From: an uncultured Rhizobiaceae group bacterium
Lineage (GTDB): Bacteria; Pseudomonadota; Alphaproteobacteria; Rhizobiales; Rhizobiaceae
Direction of reading: 5' to 3'
Assembly: GCA_947501445.1 (NCBI GenBank)
Contig: CANMVS010000011.1
Location: forward strand, 124,001 to 188,000
Length of the DNA stretch: 64,000 bases
The number at the start of each line of letters is the position of its first letter. Position 1 is the first letter of the stretch. The translations under genes and the position numbers were made by a program. Below, in pieces: positions 1 through 7,065 of this stretch. The notes under the pieces were generated by a model that was not told the origin of the DNA, did no database searches, and was given only the letters and a program-made list of their open reading frames with translations.

Positions 1-470
1 GGTCCCTCTGCAATCTGGCAACGAGTAGCGCAATCTTCAGATATTTCGTGTGAGTTGAATTCAAAGGCCACCATGCGTACCTTCGATGAAATCAGAGAAG
101 AAGCATTCGGATTGATTATTTGCTTCGGCTCAAAAGTCCGACATCCAACAGTGACATGTCGATGTGCCGATTTACCCTCTGTGTCCGTTTCAGTATTTGT
201 TCCACGTACAGATATCCGTGTTTCCGGCGATATCATCTGGGGTCCCACCGTCAAAGACATCAGGCGTCATCTGTGCCACCTTGTTTGTTTTCGGCTGTGC
301 CGGATGAATTTGTTGTTTAAATATCGGAATGAAAGCCTGTGCGTGGTCAATGTGATTCCAATGGGCCGATGTGCGACACTTGCGAACGCCTGACCGGTAC
401 TGAAGTGCTGCAAAAGGAACAGTCAATAACGCTGGAACGGATATTCAATGCTGTCGAGAGGTAGGCTCTA
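1..470. other. degenerate region, no intact gene
   Basis: No reading frame here has a convincing start, ribosome site or recognisable family. The only interpretable piece is at about 368-464 on the plus strand, where a frame ending in a coiled segment (ERLTGTEVLQKEQ, then TAG at 462-464) matches a fragment at 7066-7173. It looks like the 3' end of a small phage gene whose 5' part is lost or scrambled. The rest is probably prophage debris. Confidence 0.4.
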
Positions 471-836
471 TTAGCAGAAAAGGTTGTGACAACTAAAACT
501 CGCCCGCACCGCCACAACAGTCCCACCAGCTTTTTCACAACTCAGCGCATCTTGTGTAAGCACAGCCACGTCATTAATCGAGCAATGCGTTGCATCTATT
601 GTCTGGGTGGCCTGTGGTGCATGTGTATGCGGTGGGATCGGTGCTTGCATCTGTTGTGCTGGGACATAGACGGTCATGGAGACCATGCCGGGAGGGGCGG
701 TGGGGATGGCGAATTTACCGACAACTCCCTGGTGCCTAGGTCGTCCTACAATATCGTCATGTGAAAACGTCTCAACTGCCATACCCGCCACCATCAAGCA
801 AGTCGCCAGTGCAGTTTTTGCCAATCTTGAAGTCAT
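471..836 (-). CDS. small exported Cys-containing protein, paralogue 1
   Basis: A 121-residue protein of unknown function. The N-terminus (MTSRLAKTALATCLMVAGMA) is a plausible Sec signal peptide. The middle is Pro/Gln/His-rich (VYVPAQQMQAPIPPHTHAP), and the C-terminus carries a conserved segment THCSINDVAVLTQDALSC with several cysteines that could form periplasmic disulfides. It is a clear paralogue of the protein at 7192-7620, being most similar in the VYVPAQQMQ and THCSINDVAVLTQ segments. Its last dozen residues diverge and end earlier. It sits on the strand opposite the surrounding phage remnants. No family name is assigned; lipoprotein and toxin-like roles were considered but nothing supports them. 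Confidence 0.6.
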   Translation of the reverse strand: MTSRLAKTALATCLMVAGMAVETFSHDDIVGRPRHQGVVGKFAIPTAPPGMVSMTVYVPAQQMQAPIPPHTHAPQATQTIDATHCSINDVAVLTQDALSCEKAGGTVVAVRASFSCHNLFC

Positions 837-970
837 GCCTTTGTACCTCCGAGATTACTTATTTCATTAGTAAAGGCATATATATATCAATGAGAATGGT
901 GTATATGAACATTGTAGCGATTAATGTTTATGCACACTGTTGAATGCCCACAAAAAAACTTGCAGTGGAG

Positions 971-1068
971 TAATTCAGGCCTTGACGGTAACGGCAAAAC
1001 CTGACGGCATCAACAACTTCAAAGGCCGACACTATTGTCCTGTTTCTGACAAAATGTGAAACGGTCTA
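971..1068 (-). repeat. ~100-bp dispersed repeat, copy A
   Basis: In reverse orientation it begins TAGACCGTTTCACATTTTG and includes an imperfect inverted repeat (CCGTTTC ... GAAACAG). Related copies lie at 19111, 24884, 27483, 30690 and 54043. It is absent from the matching position (about 7738-7748) of the second copy of the duplicated block. Confidence 0.75.
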
Positions 1069-1338
1069 ACTCCATTGTCAGGAGTACAAAATAGGAACAT
1101 GTCGGGGCATTCAATACTATGCGGAAAGAAAGTGATGACACATGTGCAAGGGCAGACGATCCACTTTTATGAGATTCAAGGAAGCCTCTGGAGTGGTCGT
1201 GGCGGTTGCGGTAACTGCGGACTTCAAGCTGGTAGCCTCGGGAGGCACCCGACTTCGTGAAAAAAGTTCGCTTTGTTCGGCGATACTACGCCCATATGAC
1301 AGTTCATTGATGCGATTGGCGCATGCCGTAATCCGGGG
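1069..1338. other. duplicated block tail and unassigned sequence
   Basis: Bases 1069-1190 repeat the sequence at 7747-7890. A short frame begins at the ATGATGACA near 1133 but has no supported product, and its counterpart in copy 2 differs. No promoter or RNA was recognised. The bases just before 1339 read QFIDAIGACRNPG in frame and may be the N-terminal part of the following broken phage gene. Confidence 0.3.
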
Positions 1339-1662
1339 GTGGTCCGGTCTGAAAATTCCGCGCCGGACATTGAATTTTCGACTGAGATCAATGTTCCTGA
1401 CCCGGTGCCAACCGACTATGAACTCAATCCGTTCCAGTTTTTCACGTTCCTGGAGCAAATCGGTTTGAAAGAAGCCAAGGTGGATGCAGCAATTGACTCT
1501 GTTGAAGCTGATCGAAACGAGCGGATAAAGAACAAGCGTAGGTTCCGACATGCAACGTCATATCGACGTGATCACCCGCTGCTTGTTTCTCTGGTTGCTG
1601 CTGTTGGCTAGACACCGGCGTAAATTGATGCTGCATGGATGGAAGCAAAAGACATGCATTGA
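1339..1662 (+). pseudogene. phage-type small protein broken by two nonsense codons
   Basis: The frame reads through an acidic protein (PDIEFSTEINVPDPVPTDYE, then NPFQFFTFLEQIGLKEAKVD) to VAAVG. It then meets TAG at 1609-1611, continues TPA, meets TAA at 1621-1623, and continues IDAAWMEAKDMH before a final TGA at 1660-1662. Replacing TAG by TTG (Leu) and TAA by CAA (Gln) gives LTPAQIDAAW, which makes good protein sense, so two point mutations are the simplest explanation. The first half resembles small hypothetical proteins of rhizobial prophages, recognised from memory only. The GTG at 1339 is the first usable start; the frame is open back to 1300. Confidence 0.5.
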
Positions 1663-2431
1663 ATGAAGCGCCGGGGTCGCATCGTTTTGGGGGGGGGAGG
1701 CAAGCCCCGGCTAATGCCACACAGCAGGGACGCGTATGGCATATGAGCTACTTGATTATGTGGCTCCATTATTGCCATATAATCGCACGCAAATTTATTT
1801 CAAATTACACTTTTTTAACATACACCATGCGGAAAATATTCACTGGGCCGCATCGGCCCGCATCGTTCAGACGCACTATCCTGCATGGAAATACCAGACC
1901 AGTGACTTAATCTGGTAAACGCAAAGATAGTAGTGGTTTAGTCGGAATGGTTCGCAATAAAGTACCTGTCCGACATGAATTATTTGTATTGAAATTTCAT
2001 TTTAATTCCAGGTAATGCCACCCCAAATTCTCATTGCAGGTCATTGTGTGAATGTATGGTTGAAGCCGGAATTTTGCCAATGACGACCAAATGGAGTGAT
2101 CGAGTTGACAAATCAGACACAGAATGAAAAAAACAACACACCACGTGAAAATGTGGGCTCAAAGTAAATGAAAAGCAGCGATACGGAAAAGGTTGCAGGC
2201 GGTGCTAATCCCGAGCCTCCGGTTGATTGGCCAACTTAATGCCTGAACCAGGCTTGATAGTTGAATGAAATATGATGTCCAGACTTTTCTTTGGTTTCGC
2301 TGAAGAAGGGTCCGGACTGCCCTGAACCTCAAACTCGAACGACCACGCGCTTCGTTTTGTTTGCGCTGGATCCAAAGGTAAGCATGCAACATACGCGAGT
2401 GTAAACAGGCACGCGTGTTTCAGAAATAATT
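1663..2431. other. about 770 bases with no supported gene
   Basis: Reading frames here are short, lack ribosome sites and do not resemble proteins; the G-run near 1690-1698 makes any frame through it suspect. One of them, 1736-1918, encodes 60 residues beginning MAYELLDYV but was not recognised. This is probably eroded prophage sequence. Confidence 0.4.
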
Positions 2432-2456
2432 GGCTCCCTAACGGGGGCCTTTTTTG
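2432..2456 (+). terminator. rho-independent terminator remnant
   Basis: GGCTCC and GGGGCC arms around TAAC, followed by six T residues. It is near-identical in design to 2732-2756 and lies directly upstream of a repeated translation leader. Confidence 0.55.
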
Positions 2457-2465
2457 TATCCAAAT

Positions 2466-2483
2466 ATCACAGGTGAAAACATG
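2466..2483 (+). promoter_or_regulatory. repeated translation leader, copy 1
   Basis: ATCACAGGTGAAAACATG contains an AGGTG Shine-Dalgarno element and ends in a start codon. The same 18 bases recur at 3049-3066 and 3548-3565, each time at the start of a different small gene or gene stub. Confidence 0.6.
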
Positions 2484-2528
2484 GTCATGAAAGTGAGCCG
2501 TGAGGGGGTGATTGAAATCGCAGAATAA
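2481..2528 (+). pseudogene. N-terminal stub of a phage lysozyme-like gene
   Basis: It encodes only MVMKVSREGVIEIAE before TAA. The segment KVSREGVIEIAE resembles the start of GH24-type phage lysozymes of rhizobial phages, where it is followed by HEG and the catalytic region; here everything downstream is missing. The start is preceded by the repeated leader. The family call comes from memory of the N-terminal pattern only. Confidence 0.35.
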
Positions 2529-3048
2529 TAAATTAATGCTGTGGATTAATGCTATCACTTTAATTGATTTGTACAATAGATTGCAAATTCGTAAAAGAGC
2601 ATTGTGCGATCAGGTCGGCGATTTTCGCGCCTCGTTCGACCTGACTGCATGACTTTTTAAGACTGGCCTGTTGCTTGGTTTGCGTCCAAGGAAATTGAAC
2701 AAGGGCCTTCCAATACAGCAATGAACACAATGGCTCCTATTCGGGGCCTTTTTTTTATCCAAGCCGCACAAGTCAGTGGTATGAAAGCGAGTCGGCTGAC
2801 CTATTCGCGCCTCAAATCAGCCGACTCTGTCCAACTCACACGGGGGCTGGGTTATACTAAAGTCCAATAAAATTCTACTAAAGTCAAATTTGCCGATATA
2901 CATGTGTTTTCCTTGACGTGTGTTTATAAAACAAAACCGCAATCGCCAGATTGTTACGATTGTAGAATAGGACCTGCGTTTGAAGGTCCACAGCAACCGT
3001 CGGACTTCAACGGCATGCAAAGCCATTGTGCTTTTTATCCAAAAACTT
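2529..3048. other. about 520 bases without an intact gene
   Basis: It holds the second terminator (2732-2756) and, after it, a short frame from the ATG at 2781 (starting MKASRLTYSRL). That frame has a similar but degraded leader and ends within 50 codons. Bases 3031-3048 repeat the ATCCAAA stretch that precedes leader copy 1. It reads as a damaged tandem arrangement of lysis-region units. Confidence 0.35.
2732..2756 (+). terminator. rho-independent terminator
   Basis: GGCTCC-TATTC-GGGGCC hairpin followed by eight T residues. It is a duplicate of the hairpin at 2432-2456. Confidence 0.6.
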
Positions 3049-3063
3049 ATCACAGGTGAAAAC

Positions 3064-3171
3064 ATGATCATGGGAGAATATATTGAGTTGATAAAAACGG
3101 CATTAGTGGGTGCCATCATTGGTGTGTGTGTGTGTGCCTACTCAATCATTCTTGCTCTTGTCCAAGCCTAG
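3064..3171 (+). CDS. 35-residue putative membrane peptide
   Basis: The frame starts at the ATG of leader copy 2 (AGGTG seven bases upstream). It encodes a short polar start (MIMGEYIELIKT) followed by one hydrophobic helix (about residues 13-34) and a stop. No family is recognised. A single-helix protein in a phage lysis region could be a holin or holin remnant, but that is inference. Its end overlaps the 3' end of the minus-strand gene at 3142-3486. Confidence 0.4.
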   Translation: MIMGEYIELIKTALVGAIIGVCVCAYSIILALVQA

Positions 3172-3486
3172 TATGCTGCGCAAATTTAGAAGAAACGCTG
3201 CATAACCTCCATAAACAAAAAAAACGATTAGCAGCATCATCGCGGGGCCCTTTAACTGCGAAGTAATGTCTTGAGCAGAATCCAGTTTGCCGGGGGCGAC
3301 AATGCTCAACAAAGCAGCGAATGTTTGACTTACCCCAATCCAAAAGCAAAAACACATCAAACCGATGATAATCGACCCGATGATTATGCCGGGCCCGATT
3401 ACTTCGTATTGGCCATGATGTTTGTAGGCGACGAATGTTGTTGCTGAAACAACAGCAAACGCCAAGGTATATATGAACGCTTCCAT
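3142..3486 (-). CDS. small multi-pass membrane protein, unknown
   Basis: About 114 residues with three or four hydrophobic segments (roughly 2-20, 30-55, 85-105). The start is placed at the ATG at 3486, which has GGGG six bases upstream; the ATG at 3492 directly abuts that G-run and is less likely. The longer reading back to 3573 would run through the repeated leader and is rejected. It lies on the opposite strand to the lysis genes, convergent with the peptide at 3064. No family was recognised. Its role in the phage remnant is unclear, and it could be a cargo gene or an unrelated insertion. Confidence 0.5.
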   Translation of the reverse strand: MEAFIYTLAFAVVSATTFVAYKHHGQYEVIGPGIIIGSIIIGLMCFCFWIGVSQTFAALLSIVAPGKLDSAQDITSQLKGPAMMLLIVFFVYGGYAAFLLNLRSILGLDKSKND

Positions 3487-3547
3487 TTTCATCCCCAAGT
3501 TGTACCGAAGCGTAAACAAACTCACGAAGTGAGTCCACATATCAAAA

Positions 3548-3565
3548 ATCACAGGTGAAAACATG
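3548..3565 (+). promoter_or_regulatory. repeated translation leader, copy 3
   Basis: ATCACAGGTGAAAACATG places AGGTG seven bases before the ATG at 3563, the probable original start of the endolysin gene. Identical to 2466-2483 and 3049-3066. Confidence 0.6.
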
Positions 3566-3654
3566 GACCGCAAGGTATTCTTTGCGGCGCCGCGCCGCGG
3601 CGTCGTGACAGTGGCGTATTTGGTACGCCACTACGTCAAGGACAGGTCACCGGC

Positions 3655-4311
3655 ATGGACGTTATTCTTGATGCGTTCATTGTCACAGGTGACCGGCGCG
3701 AAAAGACACTGGCCTATGTGCCGGCTACAGCCTATCACGAGACCGGACGACGCATGGTTCCCGTTCGTGAGGGTTTCAAAACCCCGAATGGAACGGTCCG
3801 GGTGTATGTCCAACGCAATTATGGCCACAAAGGCAAAGATTGGTATTGCTGGCCTGCTGGTCCCTACGGCAACGTCTATTATGGGCGGGGCATTGTTCAA
3901 CTCACATGGCATGAGAATTACGTCAAATCCTCAAAGGACGCCGGTGTTGATCTGGAGAAACATCCGGACAAAGCACTGGATCCGGTTATCGGTGCCCGGC
4001 TGCTGCACGCTGGCTTGATTGATGGTCGTTGGAACGGGCGAGGGAAGGGGATTGAGCATTACCTTCCAACCAACGGCAAGGATGATCTGAGGAACGCACG
4101 TCGAACAGTCAACGTCACAGACAAGTGGGATCAGATCGGGCGGTATTATCGGGCCTTTTTGAAGGCGATCAAAGAAGCAGGCGGGGTTCCAATGATTGAA
4201 GCCCCAGGCAACGAACCGTTTGCACCTGTAATACCGCGTCCGAAGCCACCACAGCCCGATAAGCCCGATCCGGCACAGCACCACCCAAAACCCCACCAAG
4301 CGCGCCAGTGA
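3655..4311 (+). CDS. GH19-type phage endolysin, apparently frameshifted at both ends
   Basis: The longest open part gives 218 residues of a glycoside hydrolase 19-like lysozyme/chitinase that would cleave peptidoglycan during phage lysis. Visible features are AYHETGRRM with the likely catalytic Glu, followed by YGRGIVQLTWHENY and a Pro-rich linker. The usual N-terminus is present but in another frame: MDRKVFFAAPRRG starts at 3563 behind leader copy 3, while the continuation GVFGTPLRQGQVTG runs straight into the ATG at 3655. The usual C-terminus (TRNGGLFAHLIGALNALGEW and FSRRKSK) is also in another frame and ends with a TGA at 4392-4394 that overlaps the next ATG. One indel near 3585-3605 and another near 4272-4287 would restore a single 3563-4394 gene. 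It is either a pseudogene or there are assembly errors. Confidence 0.8.
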   Translation: MDVILDAFIVTGDRREKTLAYVPATAYHETGRRMVPVREGFKTPNGTVRVYVQRNYGHKGKDWYCWPAGPYGNVYYGRGIVQLTWHENYVKSSKDAGVDLEKHPDKALDPVIGARLLHAGLIDGRWNGRGKGIEHYLPTNGKDDLRNARRTVNVTDKWDQIGRYYRAFLKAIKEAGGVPMIEAPGNEPFAPVIPRPKPPQPDKPDPAQHHPKPHQARQ

Positions 4312-4390
4312 CTCGGAATGGCGGTCTATTCGCACATCTGATTGGTGCGCTCAATGCGCTCGGCGAATGGTTCAGCAGAAGGAAAAGCAA

Positions 4391-4774
4391 ATGACCTTCA
4401 TAAAACTATCCCAACATCCTGAGATTGCTCTGAAATGGCAACAGGCAGTCAACGGCGCGATGACACCCGGGCAGATCAAAGCTCAGAGCGAATCATGGGC
4501 TGAAGCGATGAAGCCGTGTGAGGGGTGCCACAGAGATATTGAAGAATGCCAATGCAAGGAAAAGCAAATGACCAACACAGAACCATTTCAGGATTTTGAG
4601 CCTGACAACGTGCTTCACAAAGCCGTGGGTCAATTCCAACGTGTTGTTGTGGTCGGCGTCAATATGGCTGGCGAACACTGCTTCATGGCTTCCAATCTTA
4701 ACCCCGGTGATTGCCTGTTTGATCTTGAGCAGGCCAAGAAACTCATTCTGGATGGATGGAGGCCAAGCCCGTGA
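4391..4774 (+). CDS. phage lysis-region hypothetical protein, possible two-gene fusion
   Basis: 127 residues starting at an ATG that overlaps the restored endolysin stop (ATGA). The first 59 residues carry a Cys cluster (CEGCHRDIEECQC) that could bind zinc. The second part, from MTNTEPFQDFEPDN, resembles a stand-alone small phage protein (pattern QRVVVVGVN ... DLEQAKKLILDG). The 18 bases AAGGAAAAGCAAATGACC before and at the first start (4379-4396) recur exactly at 4556-4573, at the start of the second part. So a second start at 4568 or a fusion by duplication is plausible. The stop overlaps the following GTG start (GTGA). Confidence 0.6.
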   Translation: MTFIKLSQHPEIALKWQQAVNGAMTPGQIKAQSESWAEAMKPCEGCHRDIEECQCKEKQMTNTEPFQDFEPDNVLHKAVGQFQRVVVVGVNMAGEHCFMASNLNPGDCLFDLEQAKKLILDGWRPSP

Positions 4775-4929
4775 CCAAATACAACAAGCTCTGGGTGGCC
4801 GTCGCCATGATGGCCGGCAACTTCATTCGTGACTATTGGGGCATTGATCTGGGTGTCGATGAGACCACGGCCAGCCTGATTGTCGGCGGGCTTGGATCAA
4901 TCGCCATCTGGGCGGTGCCAAACACATGA
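4771..4929 (+). CDS. holin-like small membrane protein
   Basis: 52 residues from a GTG start that overlaps the upstream stop as GTGA; the TGA overlaps the next ATG as ATGA. The sequence (MTKYNKLWVAVAMMAGNF, then GIDLGVDETTASLIVGG and AIWAVPNT) matches the layout of short rhizobial phage holins with two hydrophobic segments. A holin would form membrane lesions that release the endolysin. Tight coupling to the endolysin and spanin genes supports the role; the family call rests on context and pattern. Confidence 0.6.
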   Translation: MTKYNKLWVAVAMMAGNFIRDYWGIDLGVDETTASLIVGGLGSIAIWAVPNT

Positions 4930-5189
4930 GCACACTTATGGGTTTGCTGTCGGGTGGCTCCGGCACGCTGGCGCTGGTTGTGGCCGGTGTTGTTGCCGTG
5001 CTCGGTTTCATCTGGCGCGTGTTTGCTGCGGGTAAGAAGGCCGAGCGCGTCAAAAACCTCCAACAATCCAACAAACAATGGGTGGAAGCCAATGACCTTA
5101 TTGGTGAAGCACAGGACGCGCGTCGCGATGCTGGCCATCGCGCCAATGGTGACGGCCTGCACGATGACGACGGGTTCAAGCGGCCCTGA
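4926..5189 (+). CDS. Rz-type inner-membrane spanin subunit
   Basis: 87 residues with an N-terminal membrane helix (about 13-33), then a charged helical stretch (AAGKKAERVKNLQQSNKQW) and an ending DGLHDDDGFKRP typical of rhizobial phage Rz-like proteins. In spanin systems the inner-membrane subunit contacts an outer-membrane lipoprotein to fuse the envelopes at the last lysis step. The start overlaps the holin stop by four bases, and the second spanin gene is nested in a different frame within its 3' half. Sequence similarity among spanins is low, so context carries much of the call. Confidence 0.65.
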   Translation: MSTLMGLLSGGSGTLALVVAGVVAVLGFIWRVFAAGKKAERVKNLQQSNKQWVEANDLIGEAQDARRDAGHRANGDGLHDDDGFKRP

Positions 5190-5316
5190 CATAACCACAG
5201 TGGCCTGTCGCTCATTCGAGCCGGTCACCTGGTCCGATACGGACACTCCCGAAACCATCAGACAGATCAAACAGCACAACGCTGCATGGCTGGCTGTGTG
5301 TAAACGGAAAGGCTGA
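5092..5316 (+). CDS. Rz1-type outer-membrane lipoprotein spanin, nested in Rz
   Basis: A frame overlapping the Rz-like gene encodes 74 residues from the ATG at 5092. It has a positively charged start (KHRTR), a hydrophobic stretch, and a lipobox VTAC giving Cys as the lipidated residue. A shorter start at 5128 is possible but leaves almost no n-region. The mature part is small and polar, ending KQHNAAWLAVCKRKG. A lipoprotein embedded out of frame in the preceding small membrane protein is the classic Rz/Rz1 arrangement. The stop at 5314-5316 lies one base before the next gene. Confidence 0.6.
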   Translation: MTLLVKHRTRVAMLAIAPMVTACTMTTGSSGPDITTVACRSFEPVTWSDTDTPETIRQIKQHNAAWLAVCKRKG

Positions 5317-5317
5317 G

Positions 5318-5707
5318 ATGATGATGACGAGACAGGAACAAAAACGCGGGAACCTGATTATTGTCGGGTTCTTCACCGCCCTGATGATTGGAGCAATGCT
5401 TGGCAGTGCCTGGCCTGATGACAACAAGTGCCTGCCGGGCTATTCATTGGCAGATGTCAAGGCTCACATTGTCGAGGTCGGACAGTCAAAAAAAGTACGC
5501 TATGTCACTCGGCTAGTGCCATTCGAGACGAACGATCGGTCGGTCCTCTTTCTGATTGATGAAACCGGCGACTCTGTTGCATGGCTGATGTCAGGAGCGG
5601 GATGTCTGCTTAAATTTATCAACAACGGACGCCCTGCGGAAGAGGTTGCGTTGGCTGTATTCGGTAAACCGTTTGATGAGATTTTTCCACCGGAGATTGG
5701 CAGCTAA
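5318..5707 (+). CDS. single-pass membrane or exported phage-region protein
   Basis: 129 residues with a short basic N-terminus (TRQEQKRGN), one hydrophobic helix (about 12-30) and a periplasm-sized remainder (NKCLPGYSLADVKAHIVEVG and a mixed alpha/beta pattern). The start codon follows the spanin stop by one base; AAAGG lies six bases upstream. The TAA overlaps the next ATG (TAATG). No family was recognised. Its position in the lysis operon suggests a role in lysis control or a lysogenic conversion function, which is inference. Confidence 0.55.
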   Translation: MMMTRQEQKRGNLIIVGFFTALMIGAMLGSAWPDDNKCLPGYSLADVKAHIVEVGQSKKVRYVTRLVPFETNDRSVLFLIDETGDSVAWLMSGAGCLLKFINNGRPAEEVALAVFGKPFDEIFPPEIGS

Positions 5708-5916
5708 TGGGTGGGCTTTCGGAAGATGACATAGAAGCCCTCAAAAAGCTTGTGCCGCTGGCAGACGAGATAAGGCGTGATGCTGAGTATCAGAAGTCAC
5801 GCAGTATCATGTGGTCATACTGGAAAACCGTTGTGATCAGTGCGGCCGGTGTGATTGTCGCGCTGTTTCTTATCTGGGAAAAGGTCAAGCTGTTTGGGAC
5901 TTGGGTGTTTCGGTAG
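5707..5916 (+). CDS. small helix-plus-membrane-anchor phage protein
   Basis: 69 residues: an acidic helical N-terminal half (LSEDDIEALKKLVPLADEIR) and one membrane helix (about 40-60) before a short basic tail. It overlaps the preceding gene by one base and is the last gene of the lysis run. The design resembles small membrane-anchored coil proteins that accompany phage lysozymes and holins. No specific family is assigned. Confidence 0.55.
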   Translation: MGGLSEDDIEALKKLVPLADEIRRDAEYQKSRSIMWSYWKTVVISAAGVIVALFLIWEKVKLFGTWVFR

Positions 5917-6282
5917 AGGTTGCGAAAGTCCCATCACACACGATTGCTTAACAATCTGACATTCATCTACAGGTTGCGAATTTGGAGCCTGTCGCGGATA
6001 TTTTCCCCATTATCCCCAAGAACTTGGTCGATTCGAGGTGGTTACATGCTTTTTCACAACCTACCTCTTGTAATTGTAGGAAGGAGTACCCAGAGTCCAA
6101 CAGTCAATTGAATCGTTTGATTGATACAGAGCGGCCTGGTGGTGCGTCAACACCAACCAGGCCATTTAACTACCACCTTGCAGCGGAATTATGTGATCAC
6201 ATGAGCCAAATATGGGTATTCTCCGATAGTTGTCAAGCGATTTCGTCCCGCTGCATACAAGACATAACAAAGGATTTATGTC
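5917..6282. other. intergenic region between lysis operon and Bro-N gene
   Basis: No gene seen. It contains the hairpin at 6133-6168. AAGGA at 6269-6273 serves the next start. No clear promoter was identified. Confidence 0.5.
6133..6168 (+). terminator. strong hairpin ending the lysis operon
   Basis: GGCCTGGTGGT pairs with ACCAACCAGGCC across a short loop, with only a brief ATTT tail. It is placed after the last lysis gene; termination is likely but the T-run is weak. Confidence 0.5.
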
Positions 6283-7056
6283 ATGCAATATGCAATGCAG
6301 GTCTTTGAATACGACGACGACGACAATGAGTTCAGGGTAATTGATAGGGACGGCGAACCGTGGTTTGTTCTAAATGAAGTTTGTAAAAAAATTGGCATTT
6401 CCAACCCAAGCGATGCAGCCGGCAGGCTTGACGCGGATGAAAAATCGGCCCTCGGAATTTCCGACCCCCACGGGCGAACCCAGACAACCACAGTTATCAA
6501 TGAATCGGGTTTGTACTCTCTGATCTTGCGCTCAACGAAGCCGGAAGCAAAGCGTTTCAAAAAATGGATTACCTCTGAAGTTCTTCCATCGATCCGAAAA
6601 ACAGGATCTTATGGGGGCAAGATCCCGGCCTTTATTAGGCGGTTCAACGAAAATTGGGACCGCGTAAGCCCGCTGCACTTCTCAGTAATTTCTGAATTGG
6701 CAATCAGGTTACATGGCAGGCTTGAAATGGTCGGTCACATAATGGCTGACAAGGCTCCGGATGGTAAAGAGATAAGACCTGACGTGAGTGTGGGTGGATT
6801 GTTCATCAAGTGGTTGAAGCGAAACCACCCTGGTGTCGCTGAAACTGCCTCCAAATATATTCACAAAACTCCGGAGTGGGAAGGACCAGTCAACCAGTTC
6901 TCAAATGATTACCTTCCACTCTACATAGAATTTTTGGACACTGTCTGGATACCAAAGCACTCAGAGCGATATTTCAACACCAGAGACCCCGCCGCTCTGC
7001 CTTACCTACCCAAACTGATCGGTGCGGCACCCGGTAAACTACAATCCGCCGCCTAG
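6283..7056 (+). CDS. Bro-N domain antirepressor-like protein
   Basis: 257 residues. The N-terminal ~105 residues form a Bro-N/KilA-type DNA-binding domain (FEYDDDDNEFRVIDRDGEPW, then VLNEVCKKIGISNPSDAAGR, NESGLYSLILRSTKPEAKRF and VLPSIRKTGSYGG). This domain is typical of phage antirepressors and regulators. The C-terminal half (from about 110) is a helical region found in some alphaproteobacterial Bro proteins. The start at 6283 has AAGGA nine bases upstream; ATG at 6295 is an alternative. The TAG stop at 7054-7056 is followed in the same frame by 35 more codons encoding the coiled fragment at 7066-7173, so the stop may once have been read through or be coincidental. Confidence 0.8.
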   Translation: MQYAMQVFEYDDDDNEFRVIDRDGEPWFVLNEVCKKIGISNPSDAAGRLDADEKSALGISDPHGRTQTTTVINESGLYSLILRSTKPEAKRFKKWITSEVLPSIRKTGSYGGKIPAFIRRFNENWDRVSPLHFSVISELAIRLHGRLEMVGHIMADKAPDGKEIRPDVSVGGLFIKWLKRNHPGVAETASKYIHKTPEWEGPVNQFSNDYLPLYIEFLDTVWIPKHSERYFNTRDPAALPYLPKLIGAAPGKLQSAA

Positions 7057-7065
7057 TCGGTTAAC

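Larger units (their letters stand above)
368..1190 (+). repeat. diverged ~0.8 kb duplicated block, copy 1
   Basis: This block aligns by eye with 7083-7890. Both contain, in order, the 3' end of a coiled phage gene (ending VER and a stop), a minus-strand gene for a small exported protein, and a shared stretch beginning CCATTGTCAGGAGTAC followed by a short reading frame starting ATGATGACA. The copies differ by many substitutions and small indels, so the duplication is old. Copy 1 carries a ~100-bp dispersed repeat at 971-1068 that copy 2 lacks. Confidence 0.7.

Noticed and set aside
1117-1551. 144-residue minus-strand frame
   Set aside because: Antisense to the broken phage gene at 1339-1662, which makes better protein sense.
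2205-2576. 123-residue minus-strand frame
   Set aside because: It reads backward through a terminator hairpin and the repeated leader, with no ribosome site.
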